DNA from: Zygnema cylindricum
Taxonomy: Eukaryota > Streptophyta > Zygnematophyceae > Zygnematales > Zygnemataceae
Assembly (NCBI GenBank): GCA_037447655.1
Contig: JBBHKE010002092.1
Location: forward strand, 134,327-198,326
Length of the DNA stretch: 64,000 nt
Reading direction: 5' to 3'
The position numbers and the translations under genes are program-made. The notes below the pieces were generated by a model. The model searched no databases and was not told where the DNA came from. It saw only the letters and a list, made by a program, of their open reading frames with translations. Below, piece by piece: positions 10,681 to 20,837 of this stretch (its first letter is position 1; each line of letters begins with the position of its first letter).

Positions 10681-11851
10681 CCTCTACGAGAAGTTGATCG
10701 CACTTGTTCCCTCAAAACCCACTGTCCTGATCTAGGGGGTTTCAGTTTACTCCGAGAGGGTCACTCCAAAGCAAAGGGAACTCTAGATAAAGACACAAAT
10801 GCACTACCACGTAGAAATATATAGGTAATAGGATTGGCTTTCCAAATTTAACAATATCACCTTGCCCCCAGAAAAAGAGAAATAAAGGAACAGAATGTGA
10901 AATATAGTGAAGCAAGCTTAACATACCCCAGCAATAAACGATGAAAACGAGAGAGAAGGCAGTCCCTCTCCCGATAATATTGTAAATAAGTATGGTGCTC
11001 CTTCAACCTCCGGTGTCGGCAGCTCGGAACCGTCCAGACTCTTCTTGGTTTCAAACAGCAAAAAGTCCACAAATCACCCAAAAAGCAGATAGTGCCAACT
11101 ACGCACCCAGACTGTGATTCCCACAAAAGACAGATGTAAAACCAAGATGGCAATAAAGTCAAAACCAAACAAAGATTCTCCAAAAGAAGGTTTGTTGGAA
11201 TTTCTGAGGGTTTTCACAGGAGACAGTACTGAAAAGCAACCAGTCTCCTTCGACCCCAAGTGCCTTATACATCAAAGTTTGTCAAATTTCAGGTCAAAAA
11301 GTAAAGGCTACGCTATTAACCAATGAGCAACAAGCACGTGTATTTGAACTGACATAAGACAAAATAATTCGTACTACACTTTGGGCAAAATTTATGCTTC
11401 GGACGGCGGCTAGATCCACGGCCGTAAGTAATTAATTGTTCCGCTATTATAAAACAAAGTCTTGAAAAGGACACTAACTTGCCAGACTTTGACCTAATGT
11501 AATTAATGGACCACAAGTCAGGTGAGCCTAAACTAAATTCCTACTGACAGCTAACAACGTAATCTAGGTGCCAATCCGAAAAGCTACGTGGCAATCCACA
11601 ATATACCCTCCACGGGGGCTGGTGGCAAATGGTTCCATGTAACCGGATGGTAATCTTTGAGACGGTATAACTTGGTCGTCCGGCCTCCGTTAGGCGCGAA
11701 ACAAAGTGTGTTCTGCTCAGTTGGGAATATCCAAGAATCTTGTCCGGCCGGGTGCACACCCTCCTCTGACAGTGATGACCGTACAGGTTAAAAAGTTCTC
11801 GGAAATCCTTGGTGATTTAAAGGTGTCCATGTAAAGCACATGAGCTTGACA
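10681..11851 (-). repeat. LTR family D copy D2, minus strand
   Basis: It starts TGTCAAGCTC at 11851 and runs leftward, collinear with the nested copy 20961-22447 but lacking that copy's last ~330 bp. Just left of it (10650-10680) a short piece of the same LTR lies in opposite orientation (GGAGACAGGTGGCTTTTCAG), a rearrangement scar. Confidence 0.65.
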
Positions 11852-13188
11852 TTTCATGCTAAACGGAGGTTGGACGACAAAGTTGTTCCGCTTCAAAGAT
11901 TACAATTCTGCTACATGCAACCAGTTGCCACCAGCCCTAGTGGGGGGTACATTGTGGAACGCCAAGTAACTTTTCGGATTGTCCTCTAGATGAAGCTGTT
12001 AAATGTTAGTAGAAATTCAGTTCAGGTTCAACAGACTCTCGGTCCATTAATTACATCAGGTCAAAGTTTGGCGTTTCCGTGTCATTTTCGGTACTTTGTC
12101 TTATAATAGTGGAACGAATTTTGACTTTCAACCGCGGATTTAGCTGCACTCGGGAGTATAGCTTTTTGCCCTAAGTGTAGTGCGGCCTGTTTTGTCTCAT
12201 GTCAGCTCGATAGCATTTGCTTTCCGCTCATTGGCTCCTTGCATTGCTTTGACTTTTGGACCTAAAACTAAACAAACTTGGTTGCATAATGCACTTGGGG
12301 CCGAAGGAGACATGTTGCTTTTTCAGTACTGTCTCTTGAGAAAACCCCCAGAAATTCCAAACAAACCTTCTTTGGAGAATCTTTGTTTTGGGTGTGTTTT
12401 GACTCTTTTGCCATCTTGGTTTTGAATCTGTCTTTTGTGGAGATCATAGTTCGGGCGGGTAGTTGGCACTTTCCATCCTTTGGGTGATTTTTGACTTTTT
12501 GCTGTTTGAAACCGAGTAGAGTCCTGTCGGTCCCGAGCTGCGGACACCGAGTGGTGAAGGAGGATCATACCCGGGTTCTATACCACCGGGAGAGGTTTCG
12601 CCTTATCTCTCTATCATCGTTGATTGTCGGGGTATGTTGAGCTTGCTTCGCTGTTTTCCTTCATTTTATCTTTTATTCTCTTTTCTGGGGCAAGGTGATA
12701 TTGTTAAATCTGAAACGGCCCATTCTATTTATTTCCTATATTTCTACGTGGGAGTTCATTTGTGTCTTTTTTAGTAGTCCTTTTTGGTTTCGGCAACGTT
12801 TGGCCGGAGTGGGCTGCTACCACCCCCCCTTGATCTGGTACCTCTTGATCAGGACAGTGGGTTTTGAGGGAGCATTCGTTAATACTTCCAGTGGTTAAGC
12901 ACAAATTGGGATCTTTGCCCGATTACCAAAACCCACCCTCTTTTCCCGGCCATATGGGGATATGAAAGGGGGAGGGGGTATCCTTTTCACCTTCCCATGC
13001 ATTCATTTCCATTTCCTGTCCAACTATCTCCTATGCTTTGCATGCATGTCTACGGGAGGGATAAGGGGCAGAAATTGGCATTATCACCATCACAGGAAAC
13101 ATCAGCATTTGGGGTTATTTGTAGGACTCCGGTGCAGACTATTTCTGGCGGCGGGCCTTATTTTTATGTTTCCCAGGCACGCTCGACA
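11852..13188 (+). repeat. LTR family D copy D3, plus strand, 5'-truncated
   Basis: This copy is inverted relative to D2 and lies head-to-head with it at 11851/11852. It begins about 125 bp inside the LTR and ends GCACGCTCGACA at 13188, matching the terminus of the nested copy at 20961. D2 and D3 together form a large imperfect inverted repeat of about 2.5 kb. Confidence 0.65.
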
Positions 13189-14136
13189 ACGTTCGTTTAG
13201 TAGATCTTTATCTATGCTCTTTTATTAGATATTTATCTACGTGGAGGTTTTTATTGAGTAGTGTTGGTTTGGGCCGAGAACTTGGGAGCCCTTCTGTTTC
13301 AGTCCTTCTTATTTTTTTTCGTCAACGTTTTTCCATGGCCCTACAACAGGTGTTGGCTTTATATTACTTCGATCGTCTGTTGCCGTTATGGATCGACGGC
13401 GTGTTCCGGAACTTCCTCTTCTTGCTCCTCCGGGATTCGGGGGACTTACGTGGTTGCTCTCCGTAGATTTTTAGTTATGTTGGGGGTTTTTTTTTTGTTA
13501 CGCGTTAGTTTTTTCCTTTGCTATTTTGTTTGCGAGGTTTTGCTTTTTTTGAGTGTTTTTGCCATTCTTTCGTAATTTCATCGGTTTTGCCTTGATTTTC
13601 CTTTTTGTTTATTCCCTCGTCATGTGGTTTTTTCATTTTTATCAATGCTACATCCTTTTGTTCCTATGGACTCAGATGGTTTATCATCGCGCTTTTTACT
13701 AAAGTCGGCCCCTTTTTTATCTTTTCTGATTTTCACCTTTTTGAGTACCTTTGATTGGCTTGCCATATGTCTGTCTTAGTTTCTTTCACATTGTTTTTTC
13801 GTTTTGCTCGATTCCCTCCCTCCTTCGGTTTGAGTTTCGTATTTTTTTTNNNNNNNNNNTCTACAGGCGGTGGACCGAAACCTCCTCGAATGATACATCT
13901 TAGTAGACTCCGACGGGTATTATAGTTGGCTTCAAGTCTACGCTGTCTTCCACTTCTCTTTTTGGAACGGCACCTACCTCTTTATCCCCTCTTCCTTTTT
14001 CCCTGTGGATACCACTCCCCTCGATCCGAGAGGCGATACCAAGGTGAACACCCCCAATATTGACTTGGTTTTCGACTTCTTTTACTGTCTTTTTAAACCC
14101 TTATATTTTTGTGATATCGTTTTGTAGAGTATGAAT
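13189..14136. other. T-rich sequence with assembly gap, no gene seen
   Basis: The plus strand is strongly T-rich (13300-13849) and ends in a 10-N gap (13850-13859). 13860-14136 is not recognisably related to the neighbouring elements. The open frames here are short and low in complexity. It may be interior of a family D element, but nothing in it shows this. Confidence 0.5.
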
Positions 14137-14589
14137 CTACACATATCTAAGTATGAGATGTTTTGCTATAGTGTTTTTATATTCCCAAATTTTTCTGTCA
14201 TTTTCTTCAGCTTTTGGTTCAGTTATAACCCCCACAAGTGGAACCATAGCGGAGAGCCTAGCTCCCCTCACCATAGGTGTCCCTTTTTCCTTCTCCCCTA
14301 TTTCTCCATCCACGGCAAGGTTTTTCTCTTCACCTTCTGTCGCATCTGAACTTCGGTTGATATTATGGGCAGCCTCAGATGATTCTACATAGTAAGCTCC
14401 TCCAAAGCCAGGTGGCGGACATCTCACTTGTCCCGAAACAATTCCCCATAAGTGCTTCTCGAAAAGCAATCCCTCCATTGTAAACTCCCAATAAGTGAAG
14501 TCTGTTCCATCAAACATAGGCACCCTAGATGGGGGGCCCATAACTTGAAATTTTATGGGCTCCATTGCCACACAGAATTCGCAGATCAA
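14137..14589 (-). pseudogene. Element F gag, N-terminal part
   Basis: The minus strand encodes MEPIKFQVMGPPSRVPMFDG and a following TDFTYWEF, very close to element A. Homology stops at about 14137 after KHLILRYV, where the element is truncated. The PBS (AGTTATGGGCCC, 14531-14545) follows LTR F. The first residues are encoded within the LTR. Confidence 0.85.
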
Positions 14590-15691
14590 AAGAAGCTAAT
14601 TTAGATAGTGCCGACTCTTAGTTTATATAAACCCAAATGATTGACCCCTTGACAATCAGAACCCCATTAAAGCTTCACCTCTGTGAAGTAAGACTTTCTG
14701 TGTGCTCAGTTCCACCACAGAATGCAAAGTTTGAATATGTGATTTTGATACATTCTCCCACTTTGAATTCCCTTAGAAATGCAGCCACCAAGGCAGGCAA
14801 AAAACTTTGACCGACTACACCTCCGTGTAGCGTGGACTCTCGTGAGTCCGCAGCAGCAAGAATCACTAAAAATGGTTAACTAAATTGATAGATATGGCTG
14901 GCCAAAGTTTGCCTTTTATACAAGATGCTCTTTGGGAGAGGCGGCTACTTACCCAAAATGTTATAAGTCGTATTCCCTCTCTAAAACCCCTTCTACTCAA
15001 GTACGACGCCAATCACCAGACTGTATCGTAAAGAAAAGTACAGGCGTCGGTGTACACTCTATACGACAGCTGTACGACCAGCTGTACAAGTGACATCTGT
15101 CACATCCGAGCTTGTTGTCTTGCACTCGGGAAATTCCGCAACCACGTACAATGTCGCCACGTGTCATCCGTAGTGGCGGTTCCCGAAAAAGCCAATGCGA
15201 CCTTTCTGGAATCCTGGCTTGCACCACGACCGTCGATTTCAAATCGCCTTTTTAACCGGACCGTTAAAAACAAATGTCCGTAACAATTTTTTCGTGCAGC
15301 ATAAAAGGTACATCGGGTTCTATGCCAAAGATTCCGTCCTAGTAGTTAAATGGAATCTTTGTCTTGTATTTATTCAAATACCTATCGTACCCTATATGTC
15401 CTAGCAGTGATCTTAGTCTACAAGATAAAGCTGTCACCTACAGGTTAATCTAATAAACGTTAGATACCAAGATCACATCTCGGAACCGACATCTTTTGGT
15501 ACAGACTAATTAGTAGCCTATATTTGTCACCTTAGACAGCATAGGCAGCCATGATTCTAGCTCTCTCTCCAGTCTTCAGTGACTACAACAAGTATGGGGA
15601 CTGGAGAGTGGAGCGAGAAGCAGACTGCCTTTGCTTTATTTCTTCTTTTTATTTTTCCTATTTTAACCTAGAAAATACATAACTTTCAATA
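14546..15691 (-). repeat. Copia LTR F, shared by gag fragment and rRNA chimera
   Basis: It starts TATTGAAAG at 15691 (a TGTTGAAAG terminus with one transition) and ends at 14546 next to the PBS. It carries the stem-loop (15540-15635), the antisense tRNA-like block (about 15410-15495), the GTAC palindrome (15040-15085) and leader hairpins. On its upstream side it abuts 25S rRNA sequence directly; on its downstream side it leads into the gag fragment. Confidence 0.85.
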
Positions 15692-17031
15692 TGAATATTT
15701 GCTACTACCACTAAGATCTGCAATAGAGGCCTTTTCACTCGGGCTCATGCCCCAAGCTGCGCTTTGACCCCCATGTTCTCCTACATATTGAGGTCTCACA
15801 TTTACCTTAATGGCCAAGTATAGGTCACGCGCTTTAGCGCCATCCATTTTCGGGGCTAGTTGATTCGGCAGGTGAGTTGTTACACACTCTTTAGCGGATT
15901 TCAACTTCCATGACCACGTTTTTACTACCTTAATCAATCGACACCCTTTGTGGGATCTAGGTTAGCGAGTAGTTTGGCAGCGTATCTCGGCTTTCGGTTC
16001 ATCCCGCATCGCTAGTTCTACTTACCAAAAGTGGCCCACTTCGAAGTCTCATTCGACGCCGAGGGATTAATTAAGCAACCTTGCCAGCTTACCTATTTTA
16101 AGTTTGAGAATAGGTCAAGGATGCCTCTAATCATTAGTTTTAATTGATAAAATTGAACGATCTCCAGCTATAATGAGGGAAAATTAGGAGGAAACCAACT
16201 ACTAGATGGTTCGTTTAGTCTTTCGCCCTTATACCCAAGTTTGAAGAATGATTTGCCCATTAGTATCGCTACGAGCTTCCACCAGAGTTTCCTTTGGCTT
16301 CGCCCTGCTTAGGAATAGTTCACCATCTTTCGGGTCCCAACAGGCATGCTTGTACTCAAACTTTTCACAGAAGATCATGGTTGGACGATGGTGCACTCAA
16401 AAAAAGATCCTACCAGTCCGGTTACTTGCGCCCCATGGGGCTGCCACCCACTAGCTCACATACATGTTAGACTCCTTGGTCCATGTTTCAAGACGGGCCG
16501 GATGGAAGCATTGTGCCAACATCACGAGTGCGCAATTCGCGAAGGCCGCAAAGAACGCACTTGCACCTCAATCGCCGCGTCCGCATGGACGAGGTATCAA
16601 CCCTCACGTTTATCCCGCCGCACTAACCCATGTTGACCAGCGTCCCGCGTCGAGTGGAGGACCGGTCGCCTTTTCCTCATACGACCGAGACGCACCCGCT
16701 GCTTCCATTCGCTTCCCCCTCAACAATTTAAAGCACTTTTTAACTTTCTTTTAAAAGTTCTTTTCATCTTTCCCTTGCGGTACTTGTTCAATATCGATCT
16801 CTCGCCGATATTTAGCCTTAGATGGAATTCACCACCCAATTAGGGCTGCATTCCTAAACAACTTGACTGGTTGACAACGCCTCGTGGAGTAGCAGGGTCC
16901 GAGGTCGACGGGGTTCTCACTCTCTCACACATCCCGTTCCAAGGAACTTAGCCTCGGTCCGCTACAGAGGACACTTCTTTAGACTACAATTTGGAAAGCG
17001 AAGCTCTCACATTTTCAAGTTGGGCACTTCC
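15692..17031 (-). rRNA. 25S rRNA pseudogene fragment lying between two LTRs
   Basis: The minus strand reads as the 5' third of nuclear 25S rRNA. Recognised conserved blocks include GAACAAGTACCGCAAGGGAA, GTCTTGAAACATGGACCAAG, ACCCGAAAGATGGTGAACTA, GGCGAAGCCAAAGGAAACTC and CAACTCACCTGCCGAATCAA, ending GGTAGTAGCAAATATTCA. It covers roughly 25S positions 100-1400 (estimated from memory). It is decayed, mainly by C/G-to-T/A changes, and has small deletions. It has no 18S, 5.8S or spacer. It is bounded on both sides exactly by LTR termini and runs in the same sense as the LTRs. It is not a working rRNA gene. Confidence 0.9.
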
Positions 17032-17730
17032 TGTAATTTTGTGACCTCCATTGGTACATAGAATGTCTAGCTTATGTGAAGCCTCTAGGATAATATTTGC
17101 ACTTTTGACTTTGGCATAGAATAAGTCCCACCCTGGGACGCAAAATCTTTGACTGACTACACCCCTATGTAGCTTGGACTCCTTTGGGTCCGCAATAAAA
17201 AAATCACTAAAATTGCTCCCTGAGCATTAAGTTATGGCCGACCAAAGTTGGCCTATAAATACTAGTGCTCTCGGGAGAGAGACTGAAAACCTTAAAATGT
17301 TCTAAGTCTAAAACTCCCACTCTAAGCCTACTACTAGTGTACCTCGCCAGTTACAAGATTGTAAAGTACAAGAAGGTACAAGTACCAATGTAATTCTTAT
17401 ACGGCCATAGTACGGCATGGGTGTTCGGCTGAAGCGTGTCACTTCCGGAGCCGTATTTGCTCCTCCCGCGATATATGCTGTCCAACCATGTATTGCCATG
17501 TGTCATTCGCCGGCATCTGCTCCGCAAACCACTAAAATACCACTCCGGCATTCCGGCTTCTTTGTGAGTTGTCTATTTGATCTGGACATTCGATTTTGTC
17601 CGTCAAAATTGAATGTCATTTCTTAATTTCCGTGCGATCTAGATTTTGTGCGATCCGGCATATTTCTATGTTCAGTTTGTCGCGTAACTAGTTAAATGAA
17701 ACACATTAAGCGATGCATGTTTAAATAAAT
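17032..17730 (-). repeat. Copia LTR G, 3' part, upstream of the rRNA fragment
   Basis: On the minus strand it ends AAAATTACA at 17032, the position where a PBS would begin. It carries the leader hairpin block (GGACTC region about 17170-17195) and GTAC-rich U3. Its first part is missing because element A inserted at 17731. LTR-like bases resembling its continuation resume after A at 23568. Confidence 0.75.
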
Positions 17731-18960
17731 TGTTGAAATTTATGTATTTTCTAGGTCTGAATTGGAAAAATAAATAGAGTAAGTCAGCAAAGGCAGCCTG
17801 CTTCTCGCTCAACTCTCTCCGGTCCCCATACTTGTTGCAGTCACTAAAGACCAGAGAGTTAGTTAGAGCCATGGCTGTCTAAAGATGATAGGCTAATTCG
17901 TAGTTTGTACCAAAAGAGGACTGCCATAAATTAGATCTTAGTACAAACCATCCTTAATAGCCGTTAGCTTTAGCCTATAGCTTAGACGCAACGATGAGAT
18001 GCGCAGGGTACAATAGGTATTTATTATTGTACAAGTAGAGAATTCTAAACAGCTAACAAATAACCAAAAGCTGCTCTAGACCATATTTCAACCAGGGTCT
18101 ATATAAGTATTTGTAGTGGTATGCCTTATCCAATAAGGCATTAACACAACGATACACGTGACGAGTTTCAAAGGTTAATAAATATTATCGTGATAGCTAA
18201 TTAACACCAGACTAACGAAGAGGAACAATTCATGCATATACGCGAATCTGAACCGTGTAAAATATGTTTTGATCGAACGGCCGACATTGTAGCCGCCACG
18301 CGAAGTGAGCATTTGGCGGCATTCGGAGATAGCATCACGCGGTGCCACATGGCGTCACATTATTTGATATCGGAGAAGATGGGAAGAGGAACCATGGCTC
18401 CCGATTTGACAGGTGTCACCTTGTAGACCATGTCGTACAATGGCCGTACAATAAGTACATCTCCCATTGTACCTTCTTCTACTATATAGTGTTCTTATTG
18501 GACTAGGGTTTAGTAGTAGGTGGTCGTGAGTAGGCAGACCAAGACTTAGTGATATCTAGGTACCTCTCTCTAAGAGCGCTTGTGACTATAAATGTCATCT
18601 TTGACCAGCCATTACTTAATGCTCGGGTGAGCAAATTCAGTGATTTTTTTTGCTGCGGACTCAAGGGAGTCCAAGATACACAGGAGTGTAGTCGGTCAGA
18701 GTCTTTCCGTGCCAGGGTGGCACTTATTCAGTGGGAAAGTCAAAAAGGGAATATTGTCCAAAATACATATTCAAGCTTTGCATTCTGTGGTGGAAGTGAG
18801 CACACAGAAGATCTTCTCTTCACTGGTGTGAAGGTGTATTGGGGTTTTGATTGTCAAAGGATCATTCATTTCTGTTTATATCAACTTGGATGCGGCACTA
18901 TCTAGATTAGCTTCTTTTGGATATGCGAATTCTGTTGGCAATGGAGCCCATAGAATTTTA
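17731..18960 (+). repeat. 5' LTR of element A
   Basis: It starts TGTTGAAATT. Stem-loop: stem arms 17810-17823 and 17849-17860 around the loop CCCATACTTGTTGCAGTCAC. Leader hairpins: TGCTC-GGGT-GAGCA (18620-18633), GGACTC-AAGG-GAGTCC (18657-18672), TACAC-AGGA-GTGTA (18677-18690). The end reads TTTTA rather than TTTCA, one transition from the family terminus. Confidence 0.92.
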
Positions 18961-19961
18961 GGTTATGGGCCCACCATCTAGGGTGCCTATGTTCGATGGA
19001 ACAGACTTCACTTATTGGGAGTTTACGATGGAGGGATGGCTTTTCGAAAAGCATTTGTGGAGAATTTTTTTGGGGCAAGTGAGGTGTCCTCCACCTAGCT
19101 TTAGTGGAACTCAATATGGAGAATCATCTGGGGCTCCCTAGAAAACCAACTCGAGTTCAGATGTAACGGAAGGTGAAGGGAAAATCATTGCCATGGAAGG
19201 GAAAAAAGGGGAGAAGGATAAAGAGACACCTATGGTGAGGGGAGGTAAGCTCTTCGCTATAGCTCCACTTAGAGGAGTTATAAGTAAAATTGAAGAAAAT
19301 GATAGTAAAATTTGGGAGTATAAAAACACTGTAGCAAAACATCTCATACTTAGATATGTGTCTAAGTCTATAGCTATCACTCTTTTAAGTCTAACTAAGT
19401 CTTCGAAAATCTGGGATAAGAGTGAGACTATTTACAGGCAGCAGTTAGTAAAATAGGAAATAGGGGCCTATGTTTATAAAGGGGGTAGCATGATAGAGTT
19501 TTGGAATGATATTGTTGCGTTATATGTTGAGCTTGCTAGTGCGGGATATGTAGAGTCTGAGGAGAGAAAGATTAATACACTACTCGTGAAAATCCCAGAT
19601 GAGTACGAAAACATCATTTATCGTATGCATGCTATGGGTGGCTCCTCATGGACTTAGAGCTTTTCCATGGGGATAATTCTTGTGAGGGAAAGCACTTTGG
19701 AGCTTCGTAGGGGAAGTGACAAGGTGAATGCATTTACAGCTGGTGGTGATTGGCGGAAGTGTGATGAGAGGAAGAAAGACGAAGGTTAACCTTATCGGAA
19801 CTTTGGTGGAAAGAGAGGGAGAGGAAAAGAAAAGGGGAGCTTTGAAAAAAAGGGTTTGCTTCTTTTGTAGAGTACCGGGTCACTATATGGAGAAGTGTCC
19901 TTGTTTGGAAGATCTTAGAAGTTGGAATGTGAATGAACGGGAAGAAGAAGAAGAGGAGTAA
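18943..19961 (+). pseudogene. Element A gag with zinc knuckle, interrupted
   Basis: It starts at ATGGAGCCC in the LTR end and continues VMGPPSRVPMFDGTDFTYWE. Capsid sequence follows (KIWEYKNTVAKHLILRYVSK; MIEFWNDIVALYVELASAG), then a CX2CX4HX4C knuckle CFFCRVPGHYMEKC at about 19858-19899. Stop codons (19139-19141, 19453-19455, 19654-19656) and one frame change break it, so it is not translatable as one protein. Confidence 0.85.
18961..18975 (+). other. Primer-binding site of element A
   Basis: GGTTATGGGCCCACC lies directly after the LTR, identical to E1 and H. It matches the anticodon side of initiator tRNA-Met. Confidence 0.75.
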
Positions 19962-20780
19962 GAGGATGAAGAAATCTTGGAGCTTCTTCACATCGGTAGA
20001 ATAGAGAAGAAAGAGAAGTACACAGAAATTACACAAAAGCAACGATGTGCTTTTGGAGGTATAAGAGAAGTAAAGGGAAGGGAGGTACTTGAGGGAAATA
20101 AAAATAATGAGGATAATTCTAAAGATACTTTGGAAACAAAAAACTGGTTGGAAAGGGAGACTTCAACGGATTTGGAGGAAAGGGGAGAAGTAAAACTAGA
20201 GGGGGTTTTAAAGGATAGGGGAGAAAATAAATATTTAATGAAAAGTTTAGGGGAGGAGAAATACTCTTTGGGAATCATTATAGAAAGTGATAGTGGAAAG
20301 AATTCCATGGGAGAGAGTGAGGAAAGTTCAGAAAATGGGGTGAGTATCATGGATAAAAATATGAGCTCGGAAGATGTAGTTTTTATGAGGAACTTAGTGG
20401 GGACTCTTGATTAAAGGATAAATTTGGGGGGTAATGGTTTTGACATCACTAATGAGAGTGATGCCATTTATAAAGGTGTGCCTGTAAAAGGGTTAATATC
20501 TGGGTGTGTGTTGAAGATTGGGGATGGGGCTGGTTTTTTGAATTGCAAGTGGGAAATCGGATTCAATGTGGATGGAAAAGAGATAAGGGGGATAAAATCT
20601 TCGCTCGAATTTATGGAAAATGGTATGCTTTATAAAATGTGTGATCAACAAGATGGAATGTTTATTTCAGCTCATCTAATGGACCTTTTAAAATACGAGA
20701 GTATTCACTTAAATTTTTATGAGGAGAGAAGAAAAAAGAAAAAGAAAAGTTGGAAGAAATATATATATATATATATATAA
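19962..20780 (+). pseudogene. Element A RT/RNase H-derived tail with long open frames
   Basis: Two open stretches (19977-20414 and 20424-20780) follow gag. The motif KYLMKSLGEEKYSLGI corresponds to the RT-RNase H junction motif KDMGEAKYILGI of element H. SGCVLKIGDGAG corresponds to SGYVLYVGDGAC, and MCDQQDGMFISA to FCDNQALIAISA. So this is a heavily diverged RNase H remnant with protease, integrase and most RT deleted. The STMEAEYMAS segment with a catalytic Glu is lost. An AT dinucleotide run (about 20759-20794) closes it. Confidence 0.65.
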
Positions 20781-20837
20781 ATATATATATATTTTTAGTG
20801 GGAATTAAAAAGAAAGTAGACTAGAAAACAAGGGGAG

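Noticed and set aside
15692-17031. Functional 25S rRNA gene
   Set aside because: It lacks the 3' two thirds, 18S, 5.8S and spacers, and carries many changes at conserved positions. It is bounded by LTRs.
14110-17730. Copia element F simply inserted into an rDNA pseudogene
   Set aside because: That would explain only one LTR border. LTR G also ends exactly at the rRNA, in the same orientation and at the PBS position. It remains possible only with two independent coincidences.
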